This document shows, one piece after another, positions 1 through 8,114 of a DNA stretch of 64,000 nt. The stretch comes from Tessaracoccus aquimaris (GTDB lineage: Bacteria; Actinomycetota; Actinomycetes; Propionibacteriales; Propionibacteriaceae), in the NCBI RefSeq assembly GCF_001997345.1, contig NZ_CP019606.1, positions 3,844,001 to 3,908,000 of the forward strand. The letters are read 5' to 3'. Within the stretch, counting starts at the first letter, position 1. Every line of letters starts with the position of its first letter. Made by a program: the position numbers and the translations under genes. Below the pieces are notes generated by a model. That model saw only the letters and a program-made list of their open reading frames with translations, was not told the DNA's origin and searched no databases.

Positions 1-400
1 CGGCCTCCTTCAAGGCCTTTCCGCGACCGGTGCCGGTCAGCAGCAGCGGAAGGGCCACGTTCTCCCTCGCCACGAGTTCCGGGATCAACTGGTTGTCCTG
101 GAACACGAACCCGAAGCGGCGCAGCCGCAGTTGCGAGCGGGCCTTGTCGCTCAACTGGGTCAGGTCCTCCCCGTCGAAACTGACGCTGCCCCCGTCGGGA
201 ACGAGCACGCCGGAGAGGCAGTGCAGCAGGGTCGACTTGCCGGACCCGGACGGGCCCATGATGGCGACCGTCTCGCCTGCGGCGATCCCGACGCTCACGC
301 CGGCGAGGGCGCGTACCTGGCCGAAGTGCAAGGTGATGTCGGAGGTGGCAAGCAGCGGCGTCGGCGACGCCGAGGGGCTCGTCGGGGAGAGCGGTGTCAT
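1..400 (-). CDS. ABC transporter ATP-binding protein, C-terminus cut by window edge
   Basis: ATPase subunit of an ABC exporter of the LolD/MacB type, which powers a membrane permease that should lie to the left of the window. Reading leftward from position 400, the product shows the Walker A motif GPSGSGKST near residue 50 and the Q-loop VFQDNQL near residue 98; signature and Walker B motifs fall outside. Two ATG codons are possible (406 and 400). I prefer 400 because a GGAGG sits seven bases upstream, whereas it abuts the ATG at 406. It is divergent from a sensor kinase/response regulator pair, a usual arrangement for cell-envelope stress systems that control an ABC exporter, but that link is inferred. 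Confidence 0.85.
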   Translation of the reverse strand, partial: MTPLSPTSPSASPTPLLATSDITLHFGQVRALAGVSVGIAAGETVAIMGPSGSGKSTLLHCLSGVLVPDGGSVSFDGEDLTQLSDKARSQLRLRRFGFVFQDNQLIPELVARENVALPLLLTGTGRGKALKEA

Positions 401-493
401 GTTCATGCCTCCATTGCACAGCGTCGCGGTCGGCCCGGCCACAGTGCAGGCGATGGTATCGGGGTAGTGCTGGCACTACTCTCACCAGCCCGG

Positions 494-499
494 TAGTTT
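494..499 (+). promoter_or_regulatory. -10 element (TAGTTT) for leaderless kinase mRNA
   Basis: TAGTTT lies six bases before the GTG at 506. No Shine-Dalgarno is present, and the spacing predicts transcription starting at or next to the start codon. This supports GTG 506 over the internal ATG at 539. Confidence 0.5.
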
Positions 500-505
500 C
501 GGGGC

Positions 506-1219
506 GTGGTGTTCAGGAGGCGACGATCAGGCGACCCGATGGGCGAGCAGCGCGCCCGGGAGGTCGAGGAGCTAGCCCGTTCCCGGCGCATCATCGTGGA
601 CGCGTACGAGGTCGAGCGACGGCGCATCGAACGCGACCTGCACGACGGCACCCAGCAGTACCTTGTCGCCGCGGCCATGAAGCTCGGCGAGGTGCAACTC
701 GCCCCGGCGATCCAGGACGACCCCATGCTGCGCGAACTCCTCGCCGAGGCGCGCGCGTCGCTCGCCGCCGGGTTGGAGTCCCTCCGCGAGACGGTGCGCG
801 GCATCCACCCCACGATCCTGACGGAGCGGGGACTTGCCGCAGCGCTCGACGACGTGGCGGCGTCCTCGGGGGCGCAGGTCCGCATCGTCGCCCCGAACCC
901 GCTGCCGGAATTGCCCGAGGGGGTGCTGGCCGCCAGCTACTTCTTCGCTACCGAGGCCATCGCCAACGCCATCAAGCATGCGCCCGGCGCGTCGGTCACG
1001 GTGCTGCTCGCCGCCGACGACGACCTGCGCGTCTCCGTCGTCGACACCGGCCCAGGGGGCGCCCGAATCGTCCCCGGTCACGGACTCTCCGGCCTGCGGG
1101 AACGGCTGGCGGCCTTCGGCGGTCGCCTGACGATCTCCAGCCCGGACGGCGGCCCGACCCAGGTCGCCGCGACGATCCCGCTGCTGCTGTTCCGCGGCGA
1201 GTCGGGCGTGGCGCTGTGA
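506..1219 (+). CDS. Cytosolic sensor histidine kinase (NarL/DesK class)
   Basis: Histidine kinase of two-component signalling, 237 residues, without membrane segments. It has a HisKA_3 dimerisation helix with the phospho-acceptor His46 in ERDLHDGTQQ, then a HATPase_c domain with N-box EAIANAIKHA, G1 DTGPG and G2 GHGLSGL. There is no recognisable sensor domain in front of His46, so the input signal probably comes from a partner, perhaps the divergent ABC transporter. The GTG start fits the TAGTTT box six bases upstream. It overlaps the response regulator by four bases (GTGA), so the two are translationally coupled and almost surely cognate. Confidence 0.9.
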   Translation: MVFRRRRSGDPMGEQRAREVEELARSRRIIVDAYEVERRRIERDLHDGTQQYLVAAAMKLGEVQLAPAIQDDPMLRELLAEARASLAAGLESLRETVRGIHPTILTERGLAAALDDVAASSGAQVRIVAPNPLPELPEGVLAASYFFATEAIANAIKHAPGASVTVLLAADDDLRVSVVDTGPGGARIVPGHGLSGLRERLAAFGGRLTISSPDGGPTQVAATIPLLLFRGESGVAL

Positions 1220-1893
1220 CGGCGCGGCTCGTCGTCGCCGACGACTCGACGCTGCTGCGCGAGGGCCTCGTGGGGCTGCTCGAGCGGCAGGGCTTCGAGG
1301 TGGTCGCGCAGGAGGCGAGGGCGGACGCGCTGCTCGACCGGCTCGCAACGCTCGAGGCAGAAGGCGCGCTCCCGGACGCCGTCATCACCGACGTGCGGAT
1401 GCCGCCCGGGATGAGCAACGACGGCCTTCGCGCCGCGCTGACCATCAAGGGCAGGCACGCGGGCGTCGCGGTGCTCGTGCTCAGCCAGTACGTCGCCCCG
1501 ATGTACGCGCAGGAACTGTTCGCGCTGCCCGCCGACGGCGGCACCGGCTACCTGCTGAAGGACCGGATCGCCGACGTGGCCGAGTTCGTCTCGTCGCTGC
1601 GGTTGGTGCTCGCGGGAGGCGTGGTGATCGACCCGGAGGTCGCACGGGCCATGATGCGCAGCAGCAGGTCGGGCCTGGGGGAGCTGAGCCAGCGCGAGTT
1701 GGAGGTGCTCGAGTTGATGGCGAGGGGGCTGTCGAACGCCCAGATCGCCGAGACTCTCTTCCTCTCGGGCGCCGCGGTCGCCAAGCACGTGTCGAACATC
1801 TTCATGAAGCTTGGCCTCGCGCCCGGCGAGGAGAATCGAAGGGTGCGCGCGATCCTTGCGTTCCTGGCCGACTCGGGCGCCCCGTCGCTGTGA
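1216..1893 (+). CDS. LuxR/NarL-type response regulator
   Basis: DNA-binding response regulator of 225 residues. The N-terminal receiver domain has the acidic pair D9-D10, phospho-acceptor Asp59 in VITDVRMPP and the conserved Lys in YLLKDR. The C-terminal LuxR-type helix-turn-helix begins near residue 155 (LSQRELEVLELMARGLSNAQ). GTG start inside the kinase stop codon (GTGA). The partner is the upstream kinase; the likely target is the divergent ABC operon or its own promoter in the 105-base divergent gap, although no dyad there is convincing. Confidence 0.92.
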   Translation: MTARLVVADDSTLLREGLVGLLERQGFEVVAQEARADALLDRLATLEAEGALPDAVITDVRMPPGMSNDGLRAALTIKGRHAGVAVLVLSQYVAPMYAQELFALPADGGTGYLLKDRIADVAEFVSSLRLVLAGGVVIDPEVARAMMRSSRSGLGELSQRELEVLELMARGLSNAQIAETLFLSGAAVAKHVSNIFMKLGLAPGEENRRVRAILAFLADSGAPSL

Positions 1894-1897
1894 CCCC

Positions 1898-2248
1898 TCA
1901 GTAGGCGTACGGCGGCATCCGGGTCAGCTCGCCGAGCACCGACATGGACCGCACCCTGTGCCCGAACGACTCGTCGTTGCCGCCTGGTTCGAGCAGCGTC
2001 GAGGCGAGGCCGGTCTGGGTCTGTGACCCGGTGACATGGACGCCGATGTGCACGTTCCGGTCGGCGGGCACCTCGAACGTGACCGGGCCGTACATCACCT
2101 GGTAGGCCCTTCCGTCGATGCTGATCACCGGACGTGAGTTGCCGCTGATCAGGCCGCCCTGTTCGCAGACGATCGTGACGAGGCGGCGCGGGCCGTCGTG
2201 GTAGTCCACATAGGGGATGACGCCGGGGGTGGCTGCCAGTTCGCTCAT
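1898..2248 (-). CDS. Conserved-looking hypothetical protein, 116 aa
   Basis: I do not recognise the family. The product is a soluble, beta-rich-looking protein with no signal peptide or membrane helix; it has a Tyr/Pro-rich end (MPPYAY). Reality is supported by codon use (third position G/C throughout), by a TAGCAT box six bases before the ATG, and by the lack of a better reading on the other strand. It is convergent with the response regulator, with only four bases between stop codons. Confidence 0.65.
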   Translation of the reverse strand: MSELAATPGVIPYVDYHDGPRRLVTIVCEQGGLISGNSRPVISIDGRAYQVMYGPVTFEVPADRNVHIGVHVTGSQTQTGLASTLLEPGGNDESFGHRVRSMSVLGELTRMPPYAY

Positions 2249-2254
2249 CCGGAC

Positions 2255-2260
2255 ATGCTA
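2255..2260 (-). promoter_or_regulatory. -10 element (TAGCAT) for leaderless hypothetical gene
   Basis: On the minus strand TAGCAT ends six bases before the ATG at 2248, with no ribosome-binding site between, matching the leaderless spacing seen at many genes here. Confidence 0.45.
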
Positions 2261-2338
2261 GGCGGGCCGCGGGTCGCCTCCGACGGCCGATCACCCCGGA
2301 CAACGTCGAATGGCCGCCCCGGTGGGACGGCCATCTGG

Positions 2339-2426
2339 TGGCGGAGGATACGAGATTCGAACTCGTGAGGGCGTGAACCCAACCCGCTTTCCAAGCGAGC
2401 GCCATAGGCCTCTAGGCGAATCCTCC
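2339..2426 (-). tRNA. tRNA-Ser (anticodon GGA)
   Basis: An 88-base class II tRNA, read on the minus strand. The acceptor GGAGGAT pairs with ATCCTCC, followed by discriminator G and an encoded CCA. The anticodon stem CTCGC/GCGGG encloses loop TTGGAAA, giving anticodon GGA (codons UCC/UCU). The long variable arm (GGG/CCC) and T-arm ACGAG-TTCGAAT-CTCGT are intact. Confidence 0.96.
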
Positions 2427-2484
2427 GTCGGGAACCTTACCGGAGGCGTGAACCTCGCCCCAAATCTGGGTCGCTTTGGCGCCT

Positions 2485-3459
2485 TCAGAGGGCGGCGATG
2501 ACCGGGGCGATGGTCTCGGCGAGGCGGACGCGGCCGACGGGCACCCCGTGGCCGAGCACCGGGTAGGGGTCGAGATCCCGCAGCCGGTCTGTGCCGTGGC
2601 CGAGCGCCTCGAGCACCGCGACGAGCACCGGGATGTTGCCGCGGTGGTTGCCGTCGGCGATCTTGACGGCGATGCCGGTGCCGTCCGCCAGGCCCACCGC
2701 GAACGCGCCCTCCGCGCCGAGCTTGCAGACCAGGCCGGGGACCTCGCGGTGGAAGACCACCTCGTCGCGCTGAGTGCCGGAGACGTACTCGGGGAAGGCG
2801 CGGAAGGCGTCGGCGATCTGCCTCGCCTCGCCGTCGGAGGCCGACGCGAGCCGCCCGAAGGCTCGGGCAAGGCCAGTCAGCGTGGTCGCGAATGCGGGGG
2901 CGCCGCATCCGTCGGCGACCGGGTCGCCGACCGGTTCGCCGGTGAACTCGGCGAGCGCCGCACGCGCCGCGACCTGCAGCGGATGGGTGGGGGAGAGGTA
3001 GTCGTCAGTGGACCAGCCGGCCCGCACGCAGGTGCGCAGCATGCCCGCGTGCTTGCCGGAGCAGTTGTGGGCAAGCGGCTCCCTGCCGTGCCCTCCGCGC
3101 ACCCAGTCGATCAACGCGCCCTCGTCGCCAGGCAGGCTCGCGGTGTTCTGGAGGTCGTCGACGGTGAGCCCGCAGTCCGCCAGGATCGCCGCCGCGGCGG
3201 CGCGGTGGAAGTCCTCGCCGGAGTGGGAGGCGCCCACCAGCGCCAGTTCGGCGCCGACCACATCGAGCCCGATGCGCAGCATTCCGATCGCCTGCAGCGG
3301 CTTGACGGCGGATCGCGGCAGCGTCGCGGACGTCACGTCTCCGACGCTGAGGCGCACCGCCCCGTCGGCGCCGAGCACCACGAGCGAGCCGCGGTGCTGT
3401 GACTCCAGATAGTCCCCCCGCCAGACCTCGGCGAGCACGGGTTCCACGACGTTGACCAT
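2485..3459 (-). CDS. L-asparaginase II family protein
   Basis: Predicted L-asparaginase of the actinobacterial/rhizobial type II family (COG4448), hydrolysing asparagine to aspartate and ammonia in the cytosol; 324 residues with no signal peptide. Family-typical segments visible are SAVKPLQAI near residue 50, GASHSGEDFH, HNCSGKHAGML near residue 130, DGCGAPAF and KIADGNHRGN near the C-terminus. ATG 3459 is chosen because TAGTGT sits seven bases upstream, the leaderless arrangement used by neighbouring genes. It lies between tRNA-Ser and the SRP RNA and seems to be a single-gene unit. Confidence 0.9.
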   Translation of the reverse strand: MVNVVEPVLAEVWRGDYLESQHRGSLVVLGADGAVRLSVGDVTSATLPRSAVKPLQAIGMLRIGLDVVGAELALVGASHSGEDFHRAAAAAILADCGLTVDDLQNTASLPGDEGALIDWVRGGHGREPLAHNCSGKHAGMLRTCVRAGWSTDDYLSPTHPLQVAARAALAEFTGEPVGDPVADGCGAPAFATTLTGLARAFGRLASASDGEARQIADAFRAFPEYVSGTQRDEVVFHREVPGLVCKLGAEGAFAVGLADGTGIAVKIADGNHRGNIPVLVAVLEALGHGTDRLRDLDPYPVLGHGVPVGRVRLAETIAPVIAAL

Positions 3460-3466
3460 GCGCACG

Positions 3467-3472
3467 ACACTA
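3467..3472 (-). promoter_or_regulatory. -10 element (TAGTGT) for leaderless asparaginase gene
   Basis: Minus-strand TAGTGT ends seven bases before ATG 3459; no Shine-Dalgarno is visible, so the mRNA probably starts at the initiation codon. Confidence 0.45.
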
Positions 3473-3516
3473 CTGCCCGCCCCATCTGAGGTGGACGCGG
3501 GCCTTGGACGATGGGC

Positions 3517-3522
3517 TAGAGT
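3517..3522 (+). promoter_or_regulatory. -10 element (TAGAGT) for SRP RNA
   Basis: TAGAGT ends seven bases before the first paired base of the SRP RNA at 3530, the expected distance to a transcription start. No clear -35 hexamer is visible. Confidence 0.5.
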
Positions 3523-3529
3523 GTGTGCA

Positions 3530-3617
3530 GGTTCCTCGCGCGGCGGTATCTCGCCCAACTCCCCCAGGGTCGGAAGGCAGCAAGGGTAAGTGAGCTCTTC
3601 CGGGTGCGCGAGGGGCC
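3530..3617 (+). ncRNA. ffs: Signal recognition particle RNA (small bacterial type)
   Basis: RNA core of the signal recognition particle, which binds Ffh and targets membrane proteins. The conserved Ffh-binding region is present (GGTCGGAAGGCAGCA, 3568-3582), and the ends close a 12-bp helix between GGTTCCTCGCGC (3530-3541) and GCGCGAGGGGCC (3606-3617) with two G-U pairs. A T-rich tract (CTTTTTCTTT) follows at once and acts with the terminal helix as terminator. Placement just before dnaX is common in actinobacteria. Confidence 0.93.
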
Positions 3618-3653
3618 CTTTTTCTTTCCTCGCGAAGTGTCGGCGAGCTGAAT

Positions 3654-3659
3654 TAGGGT
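3654..3659 (+). promoter_or_regulatory. -10 element (TAGGGT) that decides the dnaX start
   Basis: TAGGGT ends seven bases before GTG 3667 and overlaps the alternative GTG at 3658. If it is the -10 box, as the pattern at other genes suggests, the 3658 codon is not in the mRNA and dnaX starts at 3667. Confidence 0.45.
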
Positions 3660-3666
3660 GAAACGC

Positions 3667-6003
3667 GTGGACGACGAGTACGACGAGGACGAGTACGGCC
3701 CGATCGAGGAGGGCACCGGATCGGCCGACCTTCCCGGTTTCGAACCGATGGAGGGCCCCGGTCTTTTCGACGATCCGGCACCCGAACCCGAGCCGGATGA
3801 ACAGACCGGTCCCGGCCTGTTCGCCGACGACGAGTCGAGCGATCCCGAGCCCGAGGCCGTGCCTGCCGAGGTGCGGGAGCCGGCCCTGGTCGCCCCGACC
3901 CCCCAGGCGCGCGCCCCTCGCGCAGCCTCGACCCCGGACGCCCCACTCGCGCTGTACCGGCGCTACCGCCCCGACACCTTCGCCGACGTCATCGGGCAGG
4001 AGCACGTCACTGTCCCGCTGCAGCGGGCGCTGACCAACAACCGCGTCAACCACGCGTACCTGTTCTCCGGTCCGCGCGGCTGCGGCAAGACCACCTCCGC
4101 CCGCATCCTTGCGCGCTGCCTCAACTGCGAGCAGGGCCCGACGGCCACGCCCTGCGGCCAGTGCAACTCCTGCGTCGACCTGGCCCGTGGCGGCCCCGGC
4201 TCCATCGACGTCATCGAGATCGACGCCGCGTCGCACGGCGGTGTCGACGATGCGCGCGACCTGCGCGAGCGCGCCTACTTCGCCCCGGTCGCCAGCCGCT
4301 ACAAGATCTACATCATCGACGAGGCCCACATGGTGACCCCGCAGGGCTTCAACGCCCTGCTGAAGTTGGTGGAGGAGCCTCCGCCGCACACGAAGTTCAT
4401 CTTCGCGACGACCGAGCCGGAGAAGGTGATCGGCACCATCCGGTCCCGCACGCACCACTACCCCTTCCGGCTGGTGCCGCCGAAGGTGCTCGGGGACTAT
4501 CTCACCCAGATCTGCGAGACCGAGGGCGTCGCCGTCGATCACGCGTCCATCCCGCTGGTCGTCAGGGCCGGTGCCGGGTCGGTGCGCGACTCGTTGTCCG
4601 TGCTCGACCAGTTGCTCGGCGGCGCCGGCGATGAGGGCGTCAGCTACACGCAGGCCGCCGCTCTGCTCGGCTACACCCCCGACGCGCTGCTCGACGAGAT
4701 CATGGACGCCTTCGCCGCCGGCGACGCTGCGGGAGTGTTCCGCACGATCGACAAGGTGATCGAGGTCGGCCAGGACCCGCGCCGGTTCGCCGAGGACCTG
4801 CTGCGCAGGCTCCGCGACCTCGTGATCCTCGCGGCCGTCCCAGAGGCCGCCACCAACGGCATCCTCGACGTCGCCGCGGACCAGGCCCAACGCCTGCAGA
4901 CCCAGGTCGCCGGGATGGGGTCGGGCGAACTGACCCGCGCCGCCGAGGTGATCGCGACGGGCCTGACGGAGATGCGTGGCACCACGGCGCCCCGCCTGCA
5001 CCTCGAACTGATGTGCTCACGGGTGCTGCTGCCGGGCGCCGACACCAACGAGCGAGGTCTGCACGCCCGAATGGACCGCCTCGAGCGGCGCGTCGGGATG
5101 ATGGGCGACGGGGCGCCCGCGCCCGTCGAACAGTGGGCCGACGTCCCCGAGCGCCCCGCGCGGCCGAGGCAGGCGGAGGCCAGCCCCGCGGCCGAGCCGG
5201 AGCCCTCGCGTCGCCCCGCGGAACAGGCGGCGCCGGAGCCCCCCACTCAGCGTCCATCCGAGGCTGCCGAGACCCAGCGCCCCTCGGGCGCGGCCCCGCA
5301 GCAGCGCCCTGCACCCGAGCAGCCGCCCACAGAGTCGCCCCGGCAGCGCCCTGCCGGTGAGGCCCCCCAGCAGCGCTCCGCTGGCGAAGCCCCGCAGCAG
5401 CGCCCCGCGGGCCAGGCTCCGCAGCAGCGCCCCGCAGGCACCGCCCCGGGGCAGGCTCCGGCCGAGCCGAAGCCCGAGCAGGCCCGGCCCGCACCGGCCG
5501 CCGCGCCGTCGGGGCACCTCACCGCCGCCGAGTTGAGGCGCGTGTGGCCCAACGTGCTGGACGAGGTCAAGCGTCGTCGCCGCTTCACCCACATGCTGCT
5601 CGCGCAGCACGCCCAGGTGATCGACGTCGCCGACGGCGCCCTGACGCTCGGCTTCTCCGGCCCCGGCCCGAAGGAGAACTTCGGCTCGGGCGGCAGCATC
5701 GACGTGCTCGTCGACTCGTTGATCGAGGTGATCGGGGTCGAGTTGCGCGTCAACCCGATCGTCTCGGGCGACGCCCCGGCCGAGGCCGTGCAGCAGCAGC
5801 GCCCCTCCGGTGCGCCGGTCGCCCAGCCGAGCCCGCCCGAGCCGCGCCAGCAGGCCGCCACACCGGAGCCAGCGTCGCGGTCCACCGAGCCGGAGGTGTC
5901 CAACGACGACGAGGTGCTCGACCCGACCAACAATGCAGAGGAACTGCTCAGCAGCACCTTCGCCGCCGAGCTCATCTCGGTGCGTGAGGCCGACGAGCGC
6001 TGA
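3667..6003 (+). CDS. dnaX: DNA polymerase III subunits gamma/tau
   Basis: Clamp-loader ATPase of the replicative polymerase. The AAA+ core starts near residue 95 (ALYRRYRPDTFADVIGQEH) with Walker A GPRGCGKTT, a zinc module (CLNCEQ...PCGQCNSC) and Walker B IIDEAHM. The middle is Pro/Gln-rich and carries four 9-residue tandem repeats; a C-terminal domain follows from about residue 615. The first 94 residues are an acidic extension holding two GPGLF motifs, which most DnaX proteins lack. GTG 3667 is preferred to GTG 3658 because of the TAGGGT box. No slippery run for gamma production was obvious. It heads the conserved dnaX-ybaB-recR cluster. Confidence 0.95.
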   Translation: MDDEYDEDEYGPIEEGTGSADLPGFEPMEGPGLFDDPAPEPEPDEQTGPGLFADDESSDPEPEAVPAEVREPALVAPTPQARAPRAASTPDAPLALYRRYRPDTFADVIGQEHVTVPLQRALTNNRVNHAYLFSGPRGCGKTTSARILARCLNCEQGPTATPCGQCNSCVDLARGGPGSIDVIEIDAASHGGVDDARDLRERAYFAPVASRYKIYIIDEAHMVTPQGFNALLKLVEEPPPHTKFIFATTEPEKVIGTIRSRTHHYPFRLVPPKVLGDYLTQICETEGVAVDHASIPLVVRAGAGSVRDSLSVLDQLLGGAGDEGVSYTQAAALLGYTPDALLDEIMDAFAAGDAAGVFRTIDKVIEVGQDPRRFAEDLLRRLRDLVILAAVPEAATNGILDVAADQAQRLQTQVAGMGSGELTRAAEVIATGLTEMRGTTAPRLHLELMCSRVLLPGADTNERGLHARMDRLERRVGMMGDGAPAPVEQWADVPERPARPRQAEASPAAEPEPSRRPAEQAAPEPPTQRPSEAAETQRPSGAAPQQRPAPEQPPTESPRQRPAGEAPQQRSAGEAPQQRPAGQAPQQRPAGTAPGQAPAEPKPEQARPAPAAAPSGHLTAAELRRVWPNVLDEVKRRRRFTHMLLAQHAQVIDVADGALTLGFSGPGPKENFGSGGSIDVLVDSLIEVIGVELRVNPIVSGDAPAEAVQQQRPSGAPVAQPSPPEPRQQAATPEPASRSTEPEVSNDDEVLDPTNNAEELLSSTFAAELISVREADER
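5344..5451 (+). repeat. Four 27-bp tandem repeats inside dnaX
   Basis: Units at 5344, 5371, 5398 and 5425 encode QRPAGEAPQ-like nonapeptides (variants QRSAGEAPQ, QRPAGQAPQ, QRPAGTAPG). They lie in the disordered linker between the AAA+ core and the C-terminal domain, so copy number may vary between strains. Confidence 0.85.
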
Positions 6004-6043
6004 GCCGCTCATATGCTGGGCCAAGACGAAACAGGAGAAACAG

Positions 6044-6352
6044 ATGTTTGGTGACTTTGATCTCAACGCGCTGATGCAGCAGGCGCAGAAGCTGCAGGAC
6101 GACATGGAGCGCGCCCAGAGCGAGCTGTCGGAGAAGGAGTTCACCGCCTCGGCGGGCGGCGACCTCGTCACCGTCACGATGAACGGCAAGGGCGAGCTCC
6201 TGCAGGTCGCGATCTCGCCCGACGCGTGCGACCCCGATGACACCGAGACGCTCTCGGCGCTGATCATCGCCGCCTTCCGCTCCGCCAAGGCCCAGGCCGA
6301 CGCCGCGATGGCGGCCGCGATGCCCGAGATGCCCCAGATTCCGGGAATGTGA
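6044..6352 (+). CDS. ybaB: YbaB/EbfC family nucleoid-associated protein
   Basis: Small DNA-binding protein of 102 residues that works as a dimer and often sits between dnaX and recR. The N-terminal helix is rich in Gln/Leu ([19 protein letters not shown]), followed by the beta core [20 protein letters not shown] and a C-terminal helix ending in a Met/Pro tail. ATG 6044 is preceded by AGGAGA at 6032. The gene follows dnaX by 40 bases and precedes recR by 13, so the three probably form one transcript. Confidence 0.93.
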   Translation: MFGDFDLNALMQQAQKLQDDMERAQSELSEKEFTASAGGDLVTVTMNGKGELLQVAISPDACDPDDTETLSALIIAAFRSAKAQADAAMAAAMPEMPQIPGM

Positions 6353-6365
6353 GGCAGGCCCACCC

Positions 6366-6974
6366 GTGTATGAAGGGCCGATCCAGGACCTGATCGACGA
6401 GCTGAGCCGCCTGCCCGGCATCGGGCCGCGCGGCGCGCAGCGGATCGCGTTCTATCTCCTCGACGCACCCGACGAGGACGTCTTCGCGCTCGCGGACACG
6501 CTTCGCCGGGTCAAGGAGGCGTCGCGCTTCTGCGAGGTGTGCTTCAACATCTCCCAGGAGGAACGCTGCCGCGTCTGCCGCGACCCGCGCCGCGACCGCA
6601 CCCAGTTGTGCGTCGTCGAGGAGTCGAAGGACGTGGTGGCCATCGAGCGGACCAACGAGTTCCGTGGCCTCTACCACGTGCTCGGCGGCTCCATCTCGCC
6701 GATCGACGGCCGTGGCCCCGCAGACCTGCACACGCGCGAACTGTTCCAGCGACTCGCAGACGGCGAGGTCCAGGAGGTCATCCTGGCCACCGACCCAGAC
6801 ACGCAGGGCGAGGCGACCGCCGCCTACCTGAGCCGGATGCTGCGCGACTTCGGCGTGCGCGTCACCCGCCCCGCGAGCGGACTGCCGGTCGGCGGCGACC
6901 TCGAGTACGCCGACCAGGTGACGCTCGGTCGCGCCTTCGAGGGCCGCAGGGCCATGTTCGAGCCCGCCGGCTGA
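6366..6974 (+). CDS. recR: Recombination mediator RecR
   Basis: Works with RecF and RecO to load RecA on SSB-coated single-stranded DNA. The 202-residue product has the expected order: helix-hairpin-helix ([20 protein letters not shown]), Cys4 zinc finger (CEVC...CRVC, with the last Cys shifted to RTQLCVVEE), Toprim motif ([15 protein letters not shown]) and Walker B-like tail ([17 protein letters not shown]). GTG start 13 bases after ybaB. Confidence 0.95.
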   Translation: MYEGPIQDLIDELSRLPGIGPRGAQRIAFYLLDAPDEDVFALADTLRRVKEASRFCEVCFNISQEERCRVCRDPRRDRTQLCVVEESKDVVAIERTNEFRGLYHVLGGSISPIDGRGPADLHTRELFQRLADGEVQEVILATDPDTQGEATAAYLSRMLRDFGVRVTRPASGLPVGGDLEYADQVTLGRAFEGRRAMFEPAG

Positions 6975-6979
6975 GCGCC

Positions 6980-7894
6980 ATGGTGCAGATCCCGCCGTCG
7001 TTCGTCGCGACGGTCGCCGGGCGCGCCCCCGACCCCAGATACGGCATCTCCGGCGACTACTGGCTCCAGCGTCTCCCCACGTTGATCGACGCATCTCTGA
7101 CGCGCTGGGACCTCACCCCCGACGGCGCCGCGTGGCACGGCGAGTGCGCGATCGTGGTGCCCGTCATCGACGGCGACGGCACTCCGCTCGCCCTGAAGCT
7201 CACGTGGCCACACGTCGAGGCAGCGGAGGAGCACCTGGCGCTGCGCCTCTGGGCCGGCGACGGCGCCGTCCGACTCGTCGCAGCAGCGCCGCACCACTTC
7301 GCGATGCTGCTGGAGCGACTGCACGACCGGTCGCTGACGACGACCTCCATCCTTGAGGCGAGCGAGGAGATCGGCCGGCTGATGGTGCAACTGGACCGTC
7401 CCGCCACCCCCCAGTTCGACAGCCTGGCGGCGCGGGCCGAGCGCTGGCGCGGCAAGCTCTCCGCCCCGTGCGACCTGGTCCCGAGGCGCCTGCGTGAGCA
7501 GGCGGCAGGCTGGCTCGACGACCTGCTTGTCACCCCCGGCGACCGCCTCGTGCACGAGGACCTGCACGACTCGAACGTGCTGGCCGCAGACCGGCAGCCC
7601 TGGCTCGCGATCGATCCGAAACCGGTCGCGGGGGAGTGGGCGTACGCGGTCGCACCGATCGTCTGGAACCGGCCCGACGCCGCCGCCCGCGCCGCGAGCC
7701 TCCGCACCCACGTCCGGTTGCGGGCCGAGATCGTGGCCGACACGGCGGGCCTCGACCTGGAACGCGTCGGTGCCTGGACGCTGTTCCGGCTCGTCCTCAA
7801 CGCCGTCGACGCCGCCGAGTTCGCCCCCGCCTCGGACGAGTTCCGCGGCCGGATGATCGCGCTCGCGAAGGCGTTCACCGACCCCCTCGTCTGA
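6980..7894 (+). CDS. Aminoglycoside (streptomycin 6-kinase-like) phosphotransferase
   Basis: APH(6)/hydroxyurea phosphotransferase family kinase of 304 residues, predicted to phosphorylate an aminoglycoside or a related small alcohol. The catalytic loop HEDLHDSNVL and the metal-binding AIDPKPVAGEWAY are the family signatures; an N-terminal lobe with LALKLTWPHVEA supplies the ATP-binding Lys. It starts six bases after recR, so it is probably co-transcribed. A chromosomal copy of this family is common in actinobacteria and does not by itself prove resistance; the substrate is unknown. Confidence 0.85.
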   Translation: MVQIPPSFVATVAGRAPDPRYGISGDYWLQRLPTLIDASLTRWDLTPDGAAWHGECAIVVPVIDGDGTPLALKLTWPHVEAAEEHLALRLWAGDGAVRLVAAAPHHFAMLLERLHDRSLTTTSILEASEEIGRLMVQLDRPATPQFDSLAARAERWRGKLSAPCDLVPRRLREQAAGWLDDLLVTPGDRLVHEDLHDSNVLAADRQPWLAIDPKPVAGEWAYAVAPIVWNRPDAAARAASLRTHVRLRAEIVADTAGLDLERVGAWTLFRLVLNAVDAAEFAPASDEFRGRMIALAKAFTDPLV

Positions 7895-7934
7895 CGGCGC
7901 CCGCCCGACGGTCCGCGGTGGGACCGGTCTGGCG

Positions 7935-8014
7935 TTGAGCAGCATTCACTGATCGACGGCGCTTCAGGGCGTGTTGAACGTTCAAGGTCGAATCGAACGC
8001 GGATTGCTGCTCAA
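7935..8014 (+). repeat. 80-bp intergenic inverted-repeat element, copy A
   Basis: Begins TTGAGCAGCA and ends TGCTGCTCAA; the stem extends outward by four more pairs (GGCG/CGCC, 7931-8018), giving 14 perfect base pairs. Inside, TCGA at 19-22 can pair with TCGA near the other end. Length and ends match copies B and C. It lies between the phosphotransferase and VOC genes; the rest of this 220-base gap holds a TAGAGT box (8066) and a small GGGCC/GGCCC hairpin (8081-8095). Confidence 0.8.
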
Positions 8015-8114
8015 CGCCAAGCCGTCCCCAGGGTTTCCTCTCTTCCGCTTGTCGGCGGCGAGTCCTAGAGTTTCGTCCGCGGGCCGGTTCGGCCCCAGAC
8101 GAAAGGTGACATCC

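Noticed and set aside
2485..5001. Long minus-strand open frame of 838 codons
   Set aside because: Only the part up to 3459 (asparaginase) is a gene; the rest is antisense to dnaX and the SRP RNA and has no family resemblance.
6980..7894. Streptomycin kinase-like gene as an acquired resistance gene
   Set aside because: Base composition and codon use equal those of neighbours, it is coupled to recR, and no mobile element flanks it; it looks like a resident gene.
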